DNA of 64,000 nucleotides from Primula veris (Eukaryota > Streptophyta > Magnoliopsida > Ericales > Primulaceae): the NCBI GenBank assembly GCA_963682055.1, contig OY821744.1, positions 22,482,967-22,546,966 on the forward strand, in the 5' to 3' direction. Below the pieces are notes generated by a model that worked only from the letters and a program-made list of their open reading frames with translations, had not been told where the DNA came from and did no database searches. Positions 11,954-26,700 of the stretch are shown here, piece after piece. The translations under genes were made by a program, and so were the position numbers. Position 1 is the first letter of the stretch. Every line of letters starts with the position of its first letter.

Positions 11954-13373
11954 TTCTTGTTCTGGTACACAAAATCTAAATAATTATTCAATAATATGTC
12001 CAGTATAAAAAATCTCCCGACTATAGTGTGACGACATTTTTTTTTTTTTTTTTTTAAAGTAACGATTATATTAAACCGGGTCAATTAAAATAAGATACCA
12101 CATCTGGTCAATCAAAACTACGGAATCAAAAGAAGTTACATTAACTTTCGCTAATTTACCTAAATAGTGGGCACCACTATTTACTGATCTTAGATACCAC
12201 ATGAACTATCATTAAATATTACTTCGAATTTCATTAATTTCATTAAAAAAAAAAGACATATCTTGTTTAAAGTTTTGGTATCGCTTCCTCGTATATTCAC
12301 AATCGTAAGATACCCACATCAATATATGATATCCATAGTGAGAAGATTAATTCTAGATTTCTACCATCTATGAGTAATGTTTAATAATTACTACAATAAC
12401 GTTGGTATAAGAACACGTTACAAGTAAACATTTGGAAGCTTGATCGCGAAAACTGGCAACATAAATTTTCAAATGTTGAAAAGTTAATAATGAAGGTCCT
12501 AAAATAAACATATAACTAAATGCAAGTTACGCATGTTGTATCATGTTGTAAAGAAAAATAATTCAAATTTTTATGGTATTCATATATGGGGAGAATTTTG
12601 ATGAGGTACCATTTTTAAAACTATTTTAAACTTGAGGCCGTTTCTTTCAAACTATTTAAGTTTATCCCAATTTTACATAATTAACTAAAAAAATTCAAAA
12701 AATATCTTAAAAATTCAGAAATCTTGAATAATTTTTTTATAAAAAAAACTGGAAAAGGCCGGAAAGTCGGAAAAAAAACCCCAAAAAGAGAAAAACTTTA
12801 TAAAAAAAAAAACTTGAAAAAATCTTTTTTTTTCCAAGCTCACTATACAAAAACTAGAAAAATCTTTAAAAAATGAAAAAAGTTTAGGAAATTACAACGG
12901 TCGTAAAAAATATTGAGAAAATGACAAAAAAAAATAAAAATCACAAAAAATAATATGAAAACGCTAAAATTTCATATGACTTTTCCCAAACGGTCTAAGA
13001 GTAACTAAAAAAAATAAAAATATCAGAGAATGACTCACAAGTAAACAGTCTGAGTCATTTAAACGGTTTTTAAAAACAGTTTATGTTCATTTGAAAACAG
13101 TTTATAATACTTTAAGGTCAAAATTGTATCTGTTACATGCATTTCAAGTGAGAAATAGGTTAAATTAGTGTTTTGCTAATTTTAGAGATTTAAGATAGTA
13201 TTACAGTAAATAGTCAGAGACCTCCTAATAAAACAATAAATTAAACAAAACAACAAGAATAGTCTCTTTATATTTTCAAATTTACAAAGATCTTCTGACT
13301 TTTCAGTAGTTACAATGAGGAAAATTATAATTGTTGACCAATGAAGAGAGGGGAGGAGAAGGAGACGCTGTCA
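11954..13373. other. AT-rich intergenic; no gene seen
   Basis: Very A-rich, low-complexity stretches (about 12680-13020) and no open frame with a recognisable signature. A T16 run lies near 12039-12056. Confidence 0.5.
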
Positions 13374-13378
13374 TTTAT

Positions 13379-15341
13379 TGTAACATCTCTGACCTAATTT
13401 GGGAGTTACACGGCCGAATAACACGTGTGGCGATATGTGCTAAACAAAGTCTAATTTACAAACATTCAGAAATAGTAGAATAATGAAATATAACCAAAAT
13501 TTTGTACCTTCATTAATAATAATTTTAACTACGGTCCTTACCAAGTAATTAAACATCATATAAGCTAAAGAAAAATTACATCGCAGCGAAAAATCTAACT
13601 TAAACTTTTATAAGGTCTGTCTGGTCCCAACTAATCGACTTCAAATCTAAATAGCCGATCGCTTACCTGAAAAACATTTTAAAAAGGAGGAGTGAGCTAA
13701 ACGAGCTCAAAAAGAGAGAATGTCTTACAATATAACATAAGGGACATAAATAAGATTTTACTTATCTTTTCTTTCAAATTAAATGCTTTCTTTTAAGTAA
13801 AATTCCCGTTGCAATTCTTTAGAAATCACTTGAACAAATTGAATGAAATATAAATAATCTCTTTCTTCTTTCTTATCATGGTGTTCGCAAATATGAAAGT
13901 ATTATGTTACGGTAACAAGCTCGATTGACTTACTCAATCTATTTATCGTCGATCTTTTTCTCAGGTGTATAAACCATACGCGCACTATGTAATTAAGTTC
14001 ACCACAGCATGACGGCTGAGTCTATTCCTTAAAACGTTCCGGTTGACGAAGCTATGTACAATCGATAAGTTAACCGTTCAGAACTAAACTCATTTATTTA
14101 GTTGCCAACGTCACCCCACTGATGGGCTTGGAGGAATCTCCGTTGGACTTCTCTCTCATGATACCAATACAAAATCATAAGCGCACCATAACATAAAACT
14201 GTCTTTGATATAAAATTTCACTTCATAAATTTATCTTTCTTTCTTTCTTTCTTTCAATATTTAATATAAATATACTTATATAATAATACTGTTTTGTGAA
14301 TAATCACTGAAAATCTGCAATTACTTTGTCGTAAAAATGCAATGGGATACTTTGTAGTAGAAAGACAAAACCCACTCACCTGACTCGGATTGTCGCTAAC
14401 CCGAATGTCTCTATTAAACAAGGCTACCAAAAACAGCTTAACCTGTAAATATATATATAATAGCTAATTGTCAATACTAGTGTGCAACAACTAAATTTTA
14501 CAAGGCTACAACTATACATACGTCGGATCAAATTTCTATTAGTTTAATCCTAGCAACTTGTGTATTTTATAAGGCCTGTGTATACATATATTGAACCAAC
14601 CAAATTCATATTATAGCTACAGTGCTACCAAACGTTATCTAACTCATGGACTTCGACACGAGGGCATGACTAAATCAAGAACTAATTCGAATAAACAGCT
14701 ACCCATCATTAATTTGTTCTCATAGAAATTTATAAATTTATACTCCTACAATGATCCAATAACCTTAGTAGCAGATTCCCCAATTCAGAACTTAGTAACC
14801 TGACGTAAACATTTAAACAAGACCGTGTGATCTAGAACTACGAACACCTAGATAATAGAAGAGTATACTAGATTTAATTTACCTCGATGCACGGTAACCC
14901 AAAATCAAGGAACGCGGCTAGGTTACCCAGTCTCACTCTTTGTGTCAATTACGCTATCTCCTTATAGTCCTTCTCTCTCCATCTTTTTCTTTATTAGGCG
15001 TTTTCTCTCTCTCCCTCTGTATATCCATCTATCTGTATCCAAACGTATAATATATAGATACAGAGTATTGATCACTCTTACCTCTTTATACGTTACAAAA
15101 TTAAAGACAGGTTTTGCATTAAAAAGACAGCATCCGTTTCCTCTCCTCTCCCCTGCCTTTTAAGTCCTGAAATACCTATTTCAATGTACTTCAACTTAAT
15201 TACCAAATATTTATTACTAGCTTGGTCCATTGATAATTGCTAAATATGAACAACTCCACCATGTTACCAAAAATATCCAAACAGTCCTAAAATATTAAAC
15301 AACAGTATTAAATATAATAAGATAAAATACAGGATTTTACA
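13379..15341 (-). mobile_element. Solo LTR (1,963 bp), gypsy-like, probably minus orientation
   Basis: The unit runs from TGTAACATCTCTGACC to ...AGGATTTTACA, with the 5-bp duplication TTTAT on both sides (13374-13378 and 15342-15346). Read on the minus strand it starts TGTAAAATCCTGTATTTT and ends GAGATGTTACA, close in style to the start (TGTAAYACCCCGTATTTT) and end (GTTACA) common in large plant gypsy LTRs; orientation rests on this. No internal coding region is present. A CTTT microsatellite lies at about 14238-14255. The family assignment is inference. Confidence 0.78.
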
Positions 15342-15346
15342 TTTAT

Positions 15347-17620
15347 CGTCGCATACCCACAACTGCATAACCTCACTGCTGTCAATCTGCCACGGTGTAG
15401 TGGCGGAGATCTTGATTAGAGGTGAGCTGTGACTTCATAGCCATCGCGACTTGTATTAATCACCGTCATTACTATACAAGACCACAACTCTAGAGAAAGA
15501 GAGGTGAGGAGAAGAAGGTCATCGACTGGTCGACAGAGAGAGATGACGATGGTGGACATGGACATGGTGGTGCTCCGTCCAGTACGAGGGCGGCAATGGT
15601 GCTCCAGTGATAGACATGATTGCGAGCGGTGGTGGTGCTTGTGAGAAAGAGATGATTTTTTAGTGAAAGAAAACAATAGACGCAAATGAACGAAAATATA
15701 ATTTGAGACTCTTTTATATTTATCCAAAATAGTGTAAAATTAAATTATTATTTTTGCTAAAATTGGTCCAATAATTAAATGTGTATGATAGGTTGCCTTT
15801 GTGTTTTAATTTTTTCCTTCATATTGTATGGCTTTTTTGTTATAAGTAAACGATAGGTACTATTTCTTCAACTTAGTTTAGATAAAACACAATTTAAAGT
15901 TATGCTGCTCTGATAAAAAAAGAAAAAGTCATATTGTCCAATTAACACTCAAGGTTACTTATGACACTGTTTTAGTATAAAAAACCATATACCTATGTGA
16001 TATACGATGACAAACATAATTTTGAATCCAAAAGTTTTTGACAGTATTTGAAATGTTCAACTGTATTTGTTCAAAGTTAAAAAAAACATGATCGATTGAT
16101 AAATAAGTCGGTCAATATCGAGAATTCTGAAATTCCGACTTGTATGTTACGATATCACTTCATTTTGACAACTTATGGTATAACTCATCTTCAGGTGCAA
16201 CTTGTAAGGCAGTTTCGGTAGGTATGTAAAGTTGCTTACTTTTGTAATTTAATCTTGTTTTATTATGTTTATTCAACTGCATAATCGTATACATATGGAC
16301 TAATAATATAACTCGCTTTGTCTCTTGTTTATGCTACTTACCAAAGTTTGCATGCGGCAAAAGTTAATCAAATTTAATTTTATTTAGAAATACAAGCAAA
16401 TCTAAGTAAAATGACTAATTCGGAGTTGACTTGGGTTGCACTAAATAAATAATAAAGACCAAACCAAATCATTTATAATCATTTTAGTTCGGTTTCGTAA
16501 ATTTAGTAAATAAATTGTAGCATTCAATAAAAAAATTCATCGGCAACTTACTAAAGCAAGGTCATCCCTAGTGGTAGTCAAACCACTTAGTCATCTTCGA
16601 CCCTAGTCTCCTAATGGATGAATTTTTTTAATGTATTTTTCTGGTGTATTTTCCTCTCAAACAATCTAGAAAACAACCGGACAACACTATATTTTACGTG
16701 TCGGAGTCTTGAACTCCCGTGTACAGTTGCACTTGACGTACTGGTATATTGACCACATGGTAAACTAGTAAAAAATTACTAAACTATAATTTTATCTCAA
16801 TAATTATCAAATATTCACATAAAAAATGTAATTATTGTTGCAATTAAAAAGATTACAATTTATATAAACAAGATATATACAAACTTAATTAAATAATATA
16901 TTTATTGTTATTTTAATAACCGTATCAGGCGTGTCTTAAAAAAATTAAAAAAATTGTGCTTCGGCGGAGCTACATAAAATCTAAATTACCAACATCAAAT
17001 TAATATCTATATACAAAATTTACATTTTATTTGTATTTAGATAGAAACATAGGTAATTGATTCACTTCGGTTCAACTTAGTTTTCAAATCAATAAAACCA
17101 TAAACCACACCAATATGATCAACTTTCCAATTGTGCTATTGGAGTTAGTTACTTTCATTTTGATTCGGTGGAATTATAGTTAATACCAAATTACCAAAAT
17201 CAAACTAAATTAGTATAATATCTTAAAAAAAAAAAAATACTATATTAAATACTAAGTATTATATTTAGACTATTTTAGTACTCCTGGTTAGTGGTGAGCG
17301 AAAAACCGAACTGGATCGATAACCGAACGAAAAAGACCGAAAATGAAAAATTGAAAATTTTTCATGTCGGTTTTGGTTTTCAATAAAATTGAACAGAAAA
17401 AGATCTAAACCAAAAAGACCGAAAACCCCCGAAAAAGACCAAAAAATAACCGAACCGAAAAATATGATCGGTTTCGATTTCGATTTCGGTAAAAACCGAA
17501 CAGAAAGGTAAATAATAAATATTGACAAAAACCTCCCAAAAAAAATAATATTGACAAAATGAATAAAAACAAAAACAATAAAAGTCGTCTTTCTCCTCTG
17601 GCTGACGGCTGTTTCCAACT
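15347..17620. other. Intergenic; no gene seen
   Basis: AT-rich DNA. At about 15400-15720 there is a GC-richer patch with GAGAG and GGTGGTG runs, and 17290-17520 is built of repeated 'accgaa/ccgaaaa' motifs. Neither shows a supportable gene; the open frames there come from simple sequence. 16560-16760 has tRNA-like wording ('gtgtcggagtcttgaactcccg') that could be an old SINE, but this is not supported further. Confidence 0.45.
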
Positions 17621-17746
17621 CTCTCTCTCTCTCTCTCTAGATCACAGTGCAACATCTCCGCCGATCTCCGCTGATCTCCGCTGTCCTCTTTTCTAGAGAG
17701 AGAATCCCCCGCCACATCTCCACCGCCCAAACCACCCGATCTGATT

Positions 17747-17792
<46 letters not shown>
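17621..17792 (+). promoter_or_regulatory. 5' leader of AP2A with CT and compound AC/AT/AG microsatellites
   Basis: A CT run at about 17622-17638 is followed by a compound microsatellite (about 17747-17792): (AC)n, then (AT)n, then (AG)n, ending immediately at the start codon. Such length-variable runs in the leader could affect transcription or translation; that is inference. No clear TATA box was identified. Confidence 0.6.
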
Positions 17793-17793
<1 letters not shown>

Positions 17794-20700
17794 TGGCATT
17801 ATCAGGAATGAGGGGGTTATCTGTGTTTATAAGCGATATACGAAACTGCCCTAACAAAGACCAGGAAAGGACACGTGTCGATAAGGAGCTCGGTAATATC
17901 CGTACCCGCTTCAAAAACGAGAAGGTATCTATTTTTCCCCCTTTTTTATTTTTATTTATTATTGTTATTTTTATTGTTGGATTTGTTAGCTCTACCTCTA
18001 TTTCGGTTGAGTTTAACATTCTTTTACTTTTACTTCACCTTTTTTTTTATGATTATTATTTAGCCAAGGGAACTAGGATTGGTCTCTTTGGTATTTTTAT
18101 TATTACTCACCTTTTTCTTTTTATCCGTTTTTAATTGTGGGATTTGTTAGCTCTACCTCAGTTTCGATTGGGTTTAGGATTTTTTTTACTTCACTTTTTT
18201 AGGATTACTTAGGATTGGGTTCATTTGTTAATGTTGGGATAGAGTATTATACGGAGTAATTTAGATTAATTTGAGTGTATTTGTATGTATTAATTTGTAT
18301 TTTTGGGCTCATTAATATTTTTATTATTACTCACTAACACAAACCCCCCTTTTTTGCACCTTTTCTATCATCCTTTTTTTTTAATTGTTGGATTTGTTAG
18401 CTCTAGCTCAATTTGGATTGGGTTCTTTTGTTAATGTTGGGACAAGAGTATTACTATAATTTAGATTAGTTTAATTGTATATATATTTGAACTCATTAGT
18501 ATATACAATAGGTTTTGTAGCTAAATGAGAATTTAATGATTTGTTCTTTTCTAAGAAATAATGTTTATTTTTAATATTCAAATTGTGTTTTCTAAGGAGC
18601 TCGGTAATATCCATACCCGTTTCAAAAACGAAAAGGTATTTTTATTATTATTACCTACTTTTTTTTCCACCTTTTTCTTTTCATCGGTTTTTAATTGTTG
18701 GATTTGTTAGCTCTAGCTCAATTTCGATTGGGTTTAAGATTTTTTTAGCTCACTTTTTTTGGATTATTATTTAGGATTGGGTTCTTTTGTTAATGTTGGG
18801 ACAGAGTATTATAATTTATATTAATTTTAGTGGATTTGTTAGCTCTAGCTCAGTTTCGATTGATTTTAAGATTCTTTTAGCTAATTTTTTTAGGATTATT
18901 ATTTAGGATTGGGTTCTTTTGTTGATGTTGGGACGAGTATTATAATTTATATTAATTTTAGTAGATTTGTTAGCTCTAGCTCAGTTTCGATTGATTTTAA
19001 GATTATTTTAGTTCGCTTTTTAGGATTATTATTTAGTGAAGGAAACCAGGATTGGGTTTATTTGTTAATGTCGGGACAATAGTATTATAATTTAGATTAA
19101 TTTGAGTGTGTATATATATTAATTTATATTTTTAAGCTCATTAGTATTTAGTATAGGTTTTGTAGCTAAATGAGAATTTGAAGATTTATTCTTTTCTAAG
19201 AAAAGTTATAGTATATTTTGAAGATTCAAATTGTGTTTTTCAGTATTAGGGTTTTGCTGTTGAGTAATGCTACATAACAGAAAAAAAGGTTAATTTTTTC
19301 TTATGTTTTTTATTTAATAAAATTATACTGATGCTTTGATGCATTTTTAGTTATAGCTTAATTTCAATTGGGAACAATTATTTTTACTTCATTTTTAGGA
19401 TTATTTAGTGAAGGAATCAGGACCTTTGGTTTGTTTGTTAAGGTTGTTCAGAGGTCTATAATTGAAATAATACTGAGTAAAAGTGTAAATTAACATCTTT
19501 TTGTTTTTATGTCAATTCGGTGGCTATCGTCCTTTGTGTTGCGTCACCAATTAGTTTGCATTTATTATTATAGGTTCTTTAGCTAAATGGGAATTTGAAT
19601 AGTAGACATCTTGTTAGCACGTAAATCTCAATCTGATATCGATTTTCGCTAATTTCGTATTTATGCCTATTTAGTGAAGAACCAAGATTGGATTTTTTTG
19701 TTAATGTTGGGCCAGAGTGATAAAATTGAGATAAGTATGATTAAAATTCTTTTTGGTCATTGTGCCATTGTGGTGGTTATCGGCCTTTGTCACAAACGAG
19801 AGTTCATTGATTAATCCATTATTCTAAATGAGAATTTGAAGATTATATAAGCTTTAAATTTATAATAAGCTTTAAATTGGGTTCAAGCATTAGGGTTTTG
19901 CTGTTGAATAATGCTAAATAACATCAAAAGAAGTCACCAATCAAAAGGTTAAGGTTTGCTTGTGGGTCTTGTTGGATTGTATCTGATGATGCCGCTCAAG
20001 TTGGTAATGTTTCTTTACTTCAATTTTAGGATTATTTTGAGGCGGACCAGGATTTAAGTTTTTGTTGATGTTGGGACAGAGAGCAAACATTGAGATCAAA
20101 TTAAGTAAAGTATAATGGGAGAGAACTCATTTTTTTGTCATTTCCGTGACTATTGGCCTTTGTGTTGTGTCACAAGTTAGTTTTGGCTGAGCTCATTGAT
20201 TAATTATTTATTATAGGTTCTTTAGCTAGATACGAATCTAGAGATGATTTCTTTTACATATTTTTTTGCCGGAGTTTGATGTTTAGTAATGCTACATAAA
20301 TCAACCCAAAAACCAACTGAAAATCTTAACTGAGTTACATGTATGGAAATGTAATTCTTTAGAGAGTAATGCTACATACGTCAACCCAAAAACCAACCGA
20401 ATTTGAGTGTTCACCCTCAAAATACGTGCATTTTGAGATGCAAATTACTCGTACCTACATTGCCTACATGACACATTTGAAAAAATCTGTTATATTCTCA
20501 AATCTCAAATGGAATTTGAGTGTATGATTATCTTTTTCAAATTGTCATTTCGGAAGCGTAGGTACAAAATATTTGCATCCCAAAATGCAAGTATCTTAAG
20601 AGTGAACAATTTATATGAACGGGGGGAGTATATATGTATGCTAATTTGCTTTACCTTCCATCTGAATATCAGATGCTTCATCATGCTCTTTAGGCTATTT

Positions 20701-23700
20701 GTTGTCCTCAGTATAACATTTTCATGTGGGATCTGGATTTATGATCCCTAATCTGGCCTGTCAGTATTTGCATTGGTTAAATCTGACAATTTGATTTGAT
20801 TTGATTATTTGTTGCTGATTTTTTCTTGTTATTGCTTTTGTTCTTATGGCAGGGATTGACGCCTTATGAAAAAAAGAAATACGTTTGGAAAATGCTTTAC
20901 ATTTATATGCTTGGTTATGATGTAGATTTTGGTCACATGGAAGCTGTATCTTTAATTTCTGCCCCGAAGTATCCTGAGAAGCAGGTATTTTACTCTTCGA
21001 AAATGTCCTTTTTAGTCTTTTTATTGTTTTCTGGCTAATCATATTTTATGTATACATTGATTCATGTTTGTCTGATATCACCATACATTAAGGGGACCGC
21101 TGCAATTTAATGTTAATATATAAGATATTCCCATATTAACATTAGACTGGTCTTTCTGATATAGCCTTGTTTCGTAGGGTAACTTTTGGCTTTATTCACC
21201 TGAAGAAGAACTTGATGCGTCCACTTGCAATTTTTTTGGAAATGATTCTAAATTTTAAACTTAATATTCCTTGGTTTCTCTGTTTCTTCACTCCATTATT
21301 GGCAGTTTATAAATACTTTTTAATTTTGTGCAATATGTACTTAAATTTAAAGATAATCTCTAAAACTTTGTATAATTGGTAACTTATATAGGTGCCTCTA
21401 GGTGGTGTTCCTTTTATGGTTTTATACAGTGAGATACAACATTCTAGATTACTTATGAGCTGCTGCTTTTATTGTGATACCAAAAGCTGGTACTTGGGCA
21501 TTAATTTTGGTTTTTTTTTTATGGAAAATGTTTAAGTTTTGCCTAACTATTTTGGCTTTCTTTTCCCTAATGAATTGTTGACTATAGCCTTTCCACTAAT
21601 ATTCTTGAATGTCCATACTTCCAATCTTGCCTTATAATCCTACATTTAGACTGTACATACCTTGAACATTTCAAACTTTAAATTTTAGAATGATAAGTGC
21701 TTAGACAAAACTGCAATGTGTAAGCGTTTGTGCTATCATTTATTTTCATCTGAATTAAGCAAGATAAAGTAAGACAGACACGTAACATTGGGATTATTCC
21801 AGTGAAGAAAATTGCTAGAAGTGTTACGAAAAAACGAGTAGTTCTTTTCTTTGGTGGTGCAGATGCATTGTGGTGTTATGATTTTTTTTTGTTTTTTTAA
21901 ATAAATACGCTAATGTTTAGTATATAACCTTCGTGATTTTATTGATTGCAGGTCGGCTACATAGTGACTTCATGTTTGCTCAATGAGAATCATGATTTTT
22001 TAAGATTGGCAATCAATACCGTCCGTAACGATATCATTGGCCGGAATGAAACCTTTCAGTGCCTCGCGTTGACTTTGGTATGATTACTGAACATATATGG
22101 TCTTCTTCTCAATATTTTCAAAGCCACATCTCGTGCTGATTTGAAGCTTATTTCCCCCTTCCATGATAAGTTGAGGGTACGGAAAAAAAACTTTGCACTG
22201 TAAATGCTAAAAGAGAAAAATAATATTTGTACCTTACCAAAAGGACCTAGTTGGAAGGAGGGCACTTATTCTAAAGCGGAGGCTAGGAACAAAACAAATA
22301 CTAATAAAAAATAGTAAAAAAGATATCGCGCTACCTCCATCTTAGTGGCGTCTTCTGAAGATTTTATATTATTTGGCATTCAGGTTGGGAATATTGGTGG
22401 AAGAGACTTCGCAGAATCATTAGCACCCGATGTTCAGAAATTACTTGTAAGAGGAAAACATCTCTCTCACCTCCTAATTCTAGATTAGCTTTTGAGTATT
22501 TAATGACTTCATTTCTTTCTTTAGATATCCAGTAGTTGCAGACCGCTTGTGAGAAAGAAGGCTGCTTTATGTCTTCTACGCCTCTTCAGAAAAAATCCCG
22601 ATGTTGTAAATGTTGATGGCTGGTAAGCTCACCATTTCTTTTTTTCCCCTCACTTCTTTAAGTCTCAGGGTTTCACGCCTACCCTTAGGGTGAGTTGAAC
22701 TCACAACATAGCATGTGGGTTCTGGCCCAATAGACCAGCCCTAGTTGGTTTGAGAGTTAAAACACTTGTGATAAATTTTTTCCATGTTAACTTATCTCGT
22801 TACTTTGATATTCAGGTCAGACAGGATGTCACAGCTGTTAGATGAACGCGACCTGGGTGTTTTGACATCTTCAATGAGCCTTCTTGTTGCTTTAGTGGCG
22901 AATAACCATGAAGCTTATTGGAGTTGTCTTCCAAAGTGTGTTAAGGCATTAGAAAGGCTCGCTAGAAACCAGGATATTCCTCAAGAATACACTTATTATG
23001 GTATTCCATCTCCATGGCTTCAGGTTTGTAATTCGTTAATTTTTTTTTTAGTCTTTATATTCACAAGCTTGACATCTAACGTGGTGCATGATCATATAAT
23101 TTGGCTGAAAGTATCTAGCATTTGAATTTGTCGACCCATTGAAATCGTTCAACGTTTTCTCGTGTGGATGAGTTTTTTGACCACCAGAGCATTTACTTTT
23201 ATTTTTCCCAAGCAACCTTGACTGAATAAGGGGAAACAAAAGGACCAGCTGTTTGGAGATTAGGATCTTCTCGTATTCTAACACATCTCTGATCTAAACT
23301 TCACCAGTCTTTAGTGATATGATCAATAGGAACTGAATGCTAGACTTTTCTCAAATTCAGTTAAATGTTGATGAGCATAGGCTTTAGTAATTTATGGAAA
23401 AAGATAACTAAGTTTCTCCTAAACCTTTTTTCCTTGTCTGACCCCCAAAAGCAGTAACATACTGAAAGATACTTCATTAACAGAAGCATCGTGTTTAGAC
23501 AAATACTTGATCAAGTGCAGGTTAAGACAATGAGGGCTTTGCAGTATTTTCCGACAATTGAAGATCCTAACATCAGAAGATCATTGTTTGAGGTTTGGTT
23601 AGATTTGTTACTTTTTCTTTTTCTTTTTGCTGTTACAGTTTTTTTTTGTTTTTAACAGCACTCTTGTGGTGTTCTTAGGTTCTACAAAGGATACTTATGG

Positions 23701-26700
23701 GAACTGATGTCGTAAAAAACGTGAACAAAAACAATGCATCACATGCTGTTCTATTCGAAGCCCTTGCTCTTGTAAGTTTATGTTTTAATCAGAATTAACA
23801 GCTGTAACATGTTCATATATTTTTGTGTTCTACCATTCATGATCTGCGTGCAGTTCTGTCATGCCAATATTAGCATATTTTCCTTGTAGGCCATTTAACA
23901 TTGTTGTAAACAGTGGTAGAATCGATGAAAGAATCATGCGTTCGTGTACTTTAATGGTTTCCTATTTTAATAACACAAACTTGTTTATATTCCAAAGAAG
24001 TACATTTTGTATTTATTTTGTTCTCGATTCCGTTACTAACCTGAAGCCTTCACGAAATGAGCATCCTCTAACGGATTTTATTTTAACACTATAATAAAAT
24101 GTTGACTTAGCTTTCCCCTACTGGTAACCGAATGATACAACTTCACATGTGCCCTTCCTTCAACACGAGCATAGCCATTTCGTACATCTTCATTATTCAT
24201 AATGATATCAAGAGCATACTTATGACTTATGTAAACACCCGGTTGGTCTTTAATGTTGTAGAATGTGAGAGAGTTAATTGTTTAACTTTTAGTACAATCA
24301 ATTGCCTTGTCTCAGGTAATGCATCTTGATGCTGAGAAAGAAATGATGTCTCAGTGTGTTGCTTTGCTCGGTAAATTTATTGCTGTTCGGGAGCCAAATA
24401 TTCGATATCTTGGTTTGGTAAGTTGTTAAATCGTAGTTGAACTATACCTGCATTTGCTTTTTTCCAGTTATCACACTTACTCGAAGGTGGATATCGTGAT
24501 GTTAGGATATAAACCTTTTCTAATTTGTTTCCTTTTTAACCTGATGCAGGAAAATATGACACGGATGTTGATGGTCACTGATGTACAGGACATCATCAAA
24601 AGGCACCAAGCCCAGATTATCACCTCATTAAAAGATCCAGACATAAGGTTAACTAAAATGTTTACTATATTCCCAGAAGTACCTTTAATTCTATTGGTTG
24701 GTGAGCAGCAGTAAAGTTTTTATTACATAGCAAAGCTTTGATGTATTCCTGAACTGTACCTGTGGTGTATGGCCGCGCCATGCACTCGCTTTATGGATTT
24801 TTCTAGACCAGTTCTTACCTTTTGATTTCAAATGTCTTTACTGATAATTATTTATCCTCTCATCTCAATCAGTATCCGGAGACGTGCCTTGGATTTGTTA
24901 TACGGCATGTGTGACGTTTCAAATGCGAAGGACATAGTTGAAGAACTGTTACAGGTTTATCCTTATTATTCATTGGCTGTATTTTTATTTTACTTAATTA
25001 AGCGCTTGCATATTTGCTTAAAGAGTAACCTGTTTTCCAGTACCTCAGCACAGCAGATTTTGCTATGCGTGAAGAACTATCACTGAAAGCTGCTATACTG
25101 GCGGAAAAATTCGCTCCAGACTTGTCATGGTAAGCATTTCATCTCTAAAGAATAACACCAATGGGATCTAACTTACCAATGAGGATATTTTTATAGTGTT
25201 TCCAGTCAATGAATAATATGTACAAACAGCACTTAATACATGCAGATAAAGGAATATGCGCTTGTCAGATAACATAATTATGCACTTGTCAGATAACATA
25301 ATTATGCGCTTGTCAGATAACATAAACGCCATTACAGTAATTGCTCTTTCGTGAAGAAGAATTTATTTCTTTAAACTTTTTTTTAACTATAATACTCTGA
25401 ATCCAGTAATAATAATTGATAACAACACATTTTTGTACATTATGAGTTGATCACTAAGTAGATCTCTTGAGCATGAATTGTACTTCATTCTTACTGCTTA
25501 CACTAAGACTATCAATCAAGCTATCCAATATCAGCAAGAAAAAATGTGCGGAAAAGTATTTGACCTTGCCCGGCAAAACTAATTCCTTAAAAAGTATGAG
25601 CAGGAAGCTGGGTAAGTTAATTAAAATTGAGCTCAACCTTATAGTCTGGCTCATATTGATTACGACAAATTGGTGTAAAGTGTAGAAAACCGGAATGTGC
25701 CGAAAATTTTTATGTGTTGAAAAATAGGATTCAAGCAAAGTGATAGGTCATGAATCACACAAGAAATATATGTTATAGCTAATATAGGGTGAAACCGTGA
25801 AAGAGTAGGTCAAAAATGACTGTTACAAGTCCCAAGTCTGGACAGAATGGAATTAGAGTATATATTGAAAGGAAATCTTTTGACGATTTATCTTTCCTCG
25901 GCGGTGCAGAAAGTGAACGAGTTAATTTTTTATCATCGTTCCCTATGTTAATCTCTTGTTGTAGACTTTGATTTCTTACAATGTTATCATGCATTTGAAG
26001 AAAAGTGTTCAACCTGAAAAATAACTTAATTACTATGGTTGAGTTTTGTTATTAATTTATGAATGCTTTTCAGGTATGTTGATGTGATCCTTCAGTTGAT
26101 TGATAAGGCGGGTGATTTTGTCAGTGACGACATTTGGTTTCGTGTTGTCCAATTTGTTACTAATAATGAGGACCTACAAGTAAATATAAGCTTTCAATCT
26201 TTTAAATATTGGTTGTCTCTTATTTTCAAATATGCAAGTTCTTTTTCCTTATACTACATATTGTGTCAGCCATATGCAGCAGTTAAAGCCAGAGAGTATC
26301 TTGATAAGCCTGCCATACATGAGACAATGGTTAAGGTATGCACATTTTTCCAATTTAATAAATTTCACCCAAAATGTGAGGTATGTCAAGAATTGGTTTG
26401 CACTCACGAATGCATATCAAACCTTGCATCTGTTAATCTGATGAAGATATAGTCCACAAGTCGGCATTATACGATAAAACCTCTCTATAGTCATAAACAT
26501 TGAAAAAACAAATAAATAAATATTATATGGAGTTTATGACTAAAGAGAACATAGAAAAGATGTGATTTTTATAAAGTTGAATGTACATACATAATACATG
26601 TACATATAATTTGTTTGACAAAACAAACACATGAATCTAAAAGATTTTAGTTAAACAAATATATGTATATAAGAGAACAAATACGTGTATATAGGAAGGT

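Noticed and set aside
17265..18019. Minus-strand open frames of 108-139 codons over the AP2A leader
   Set aside because: They are translations of CT/AC/AT microsatellites and of the antisense of AP2A exon 1; no family signature.
22664..22750. tRNA-like wording in AP2A intron 5 as a SINE
   Set aside because: No poly(A) or T-rich tail, no target duplication and no clear A/B box pair could be identified.
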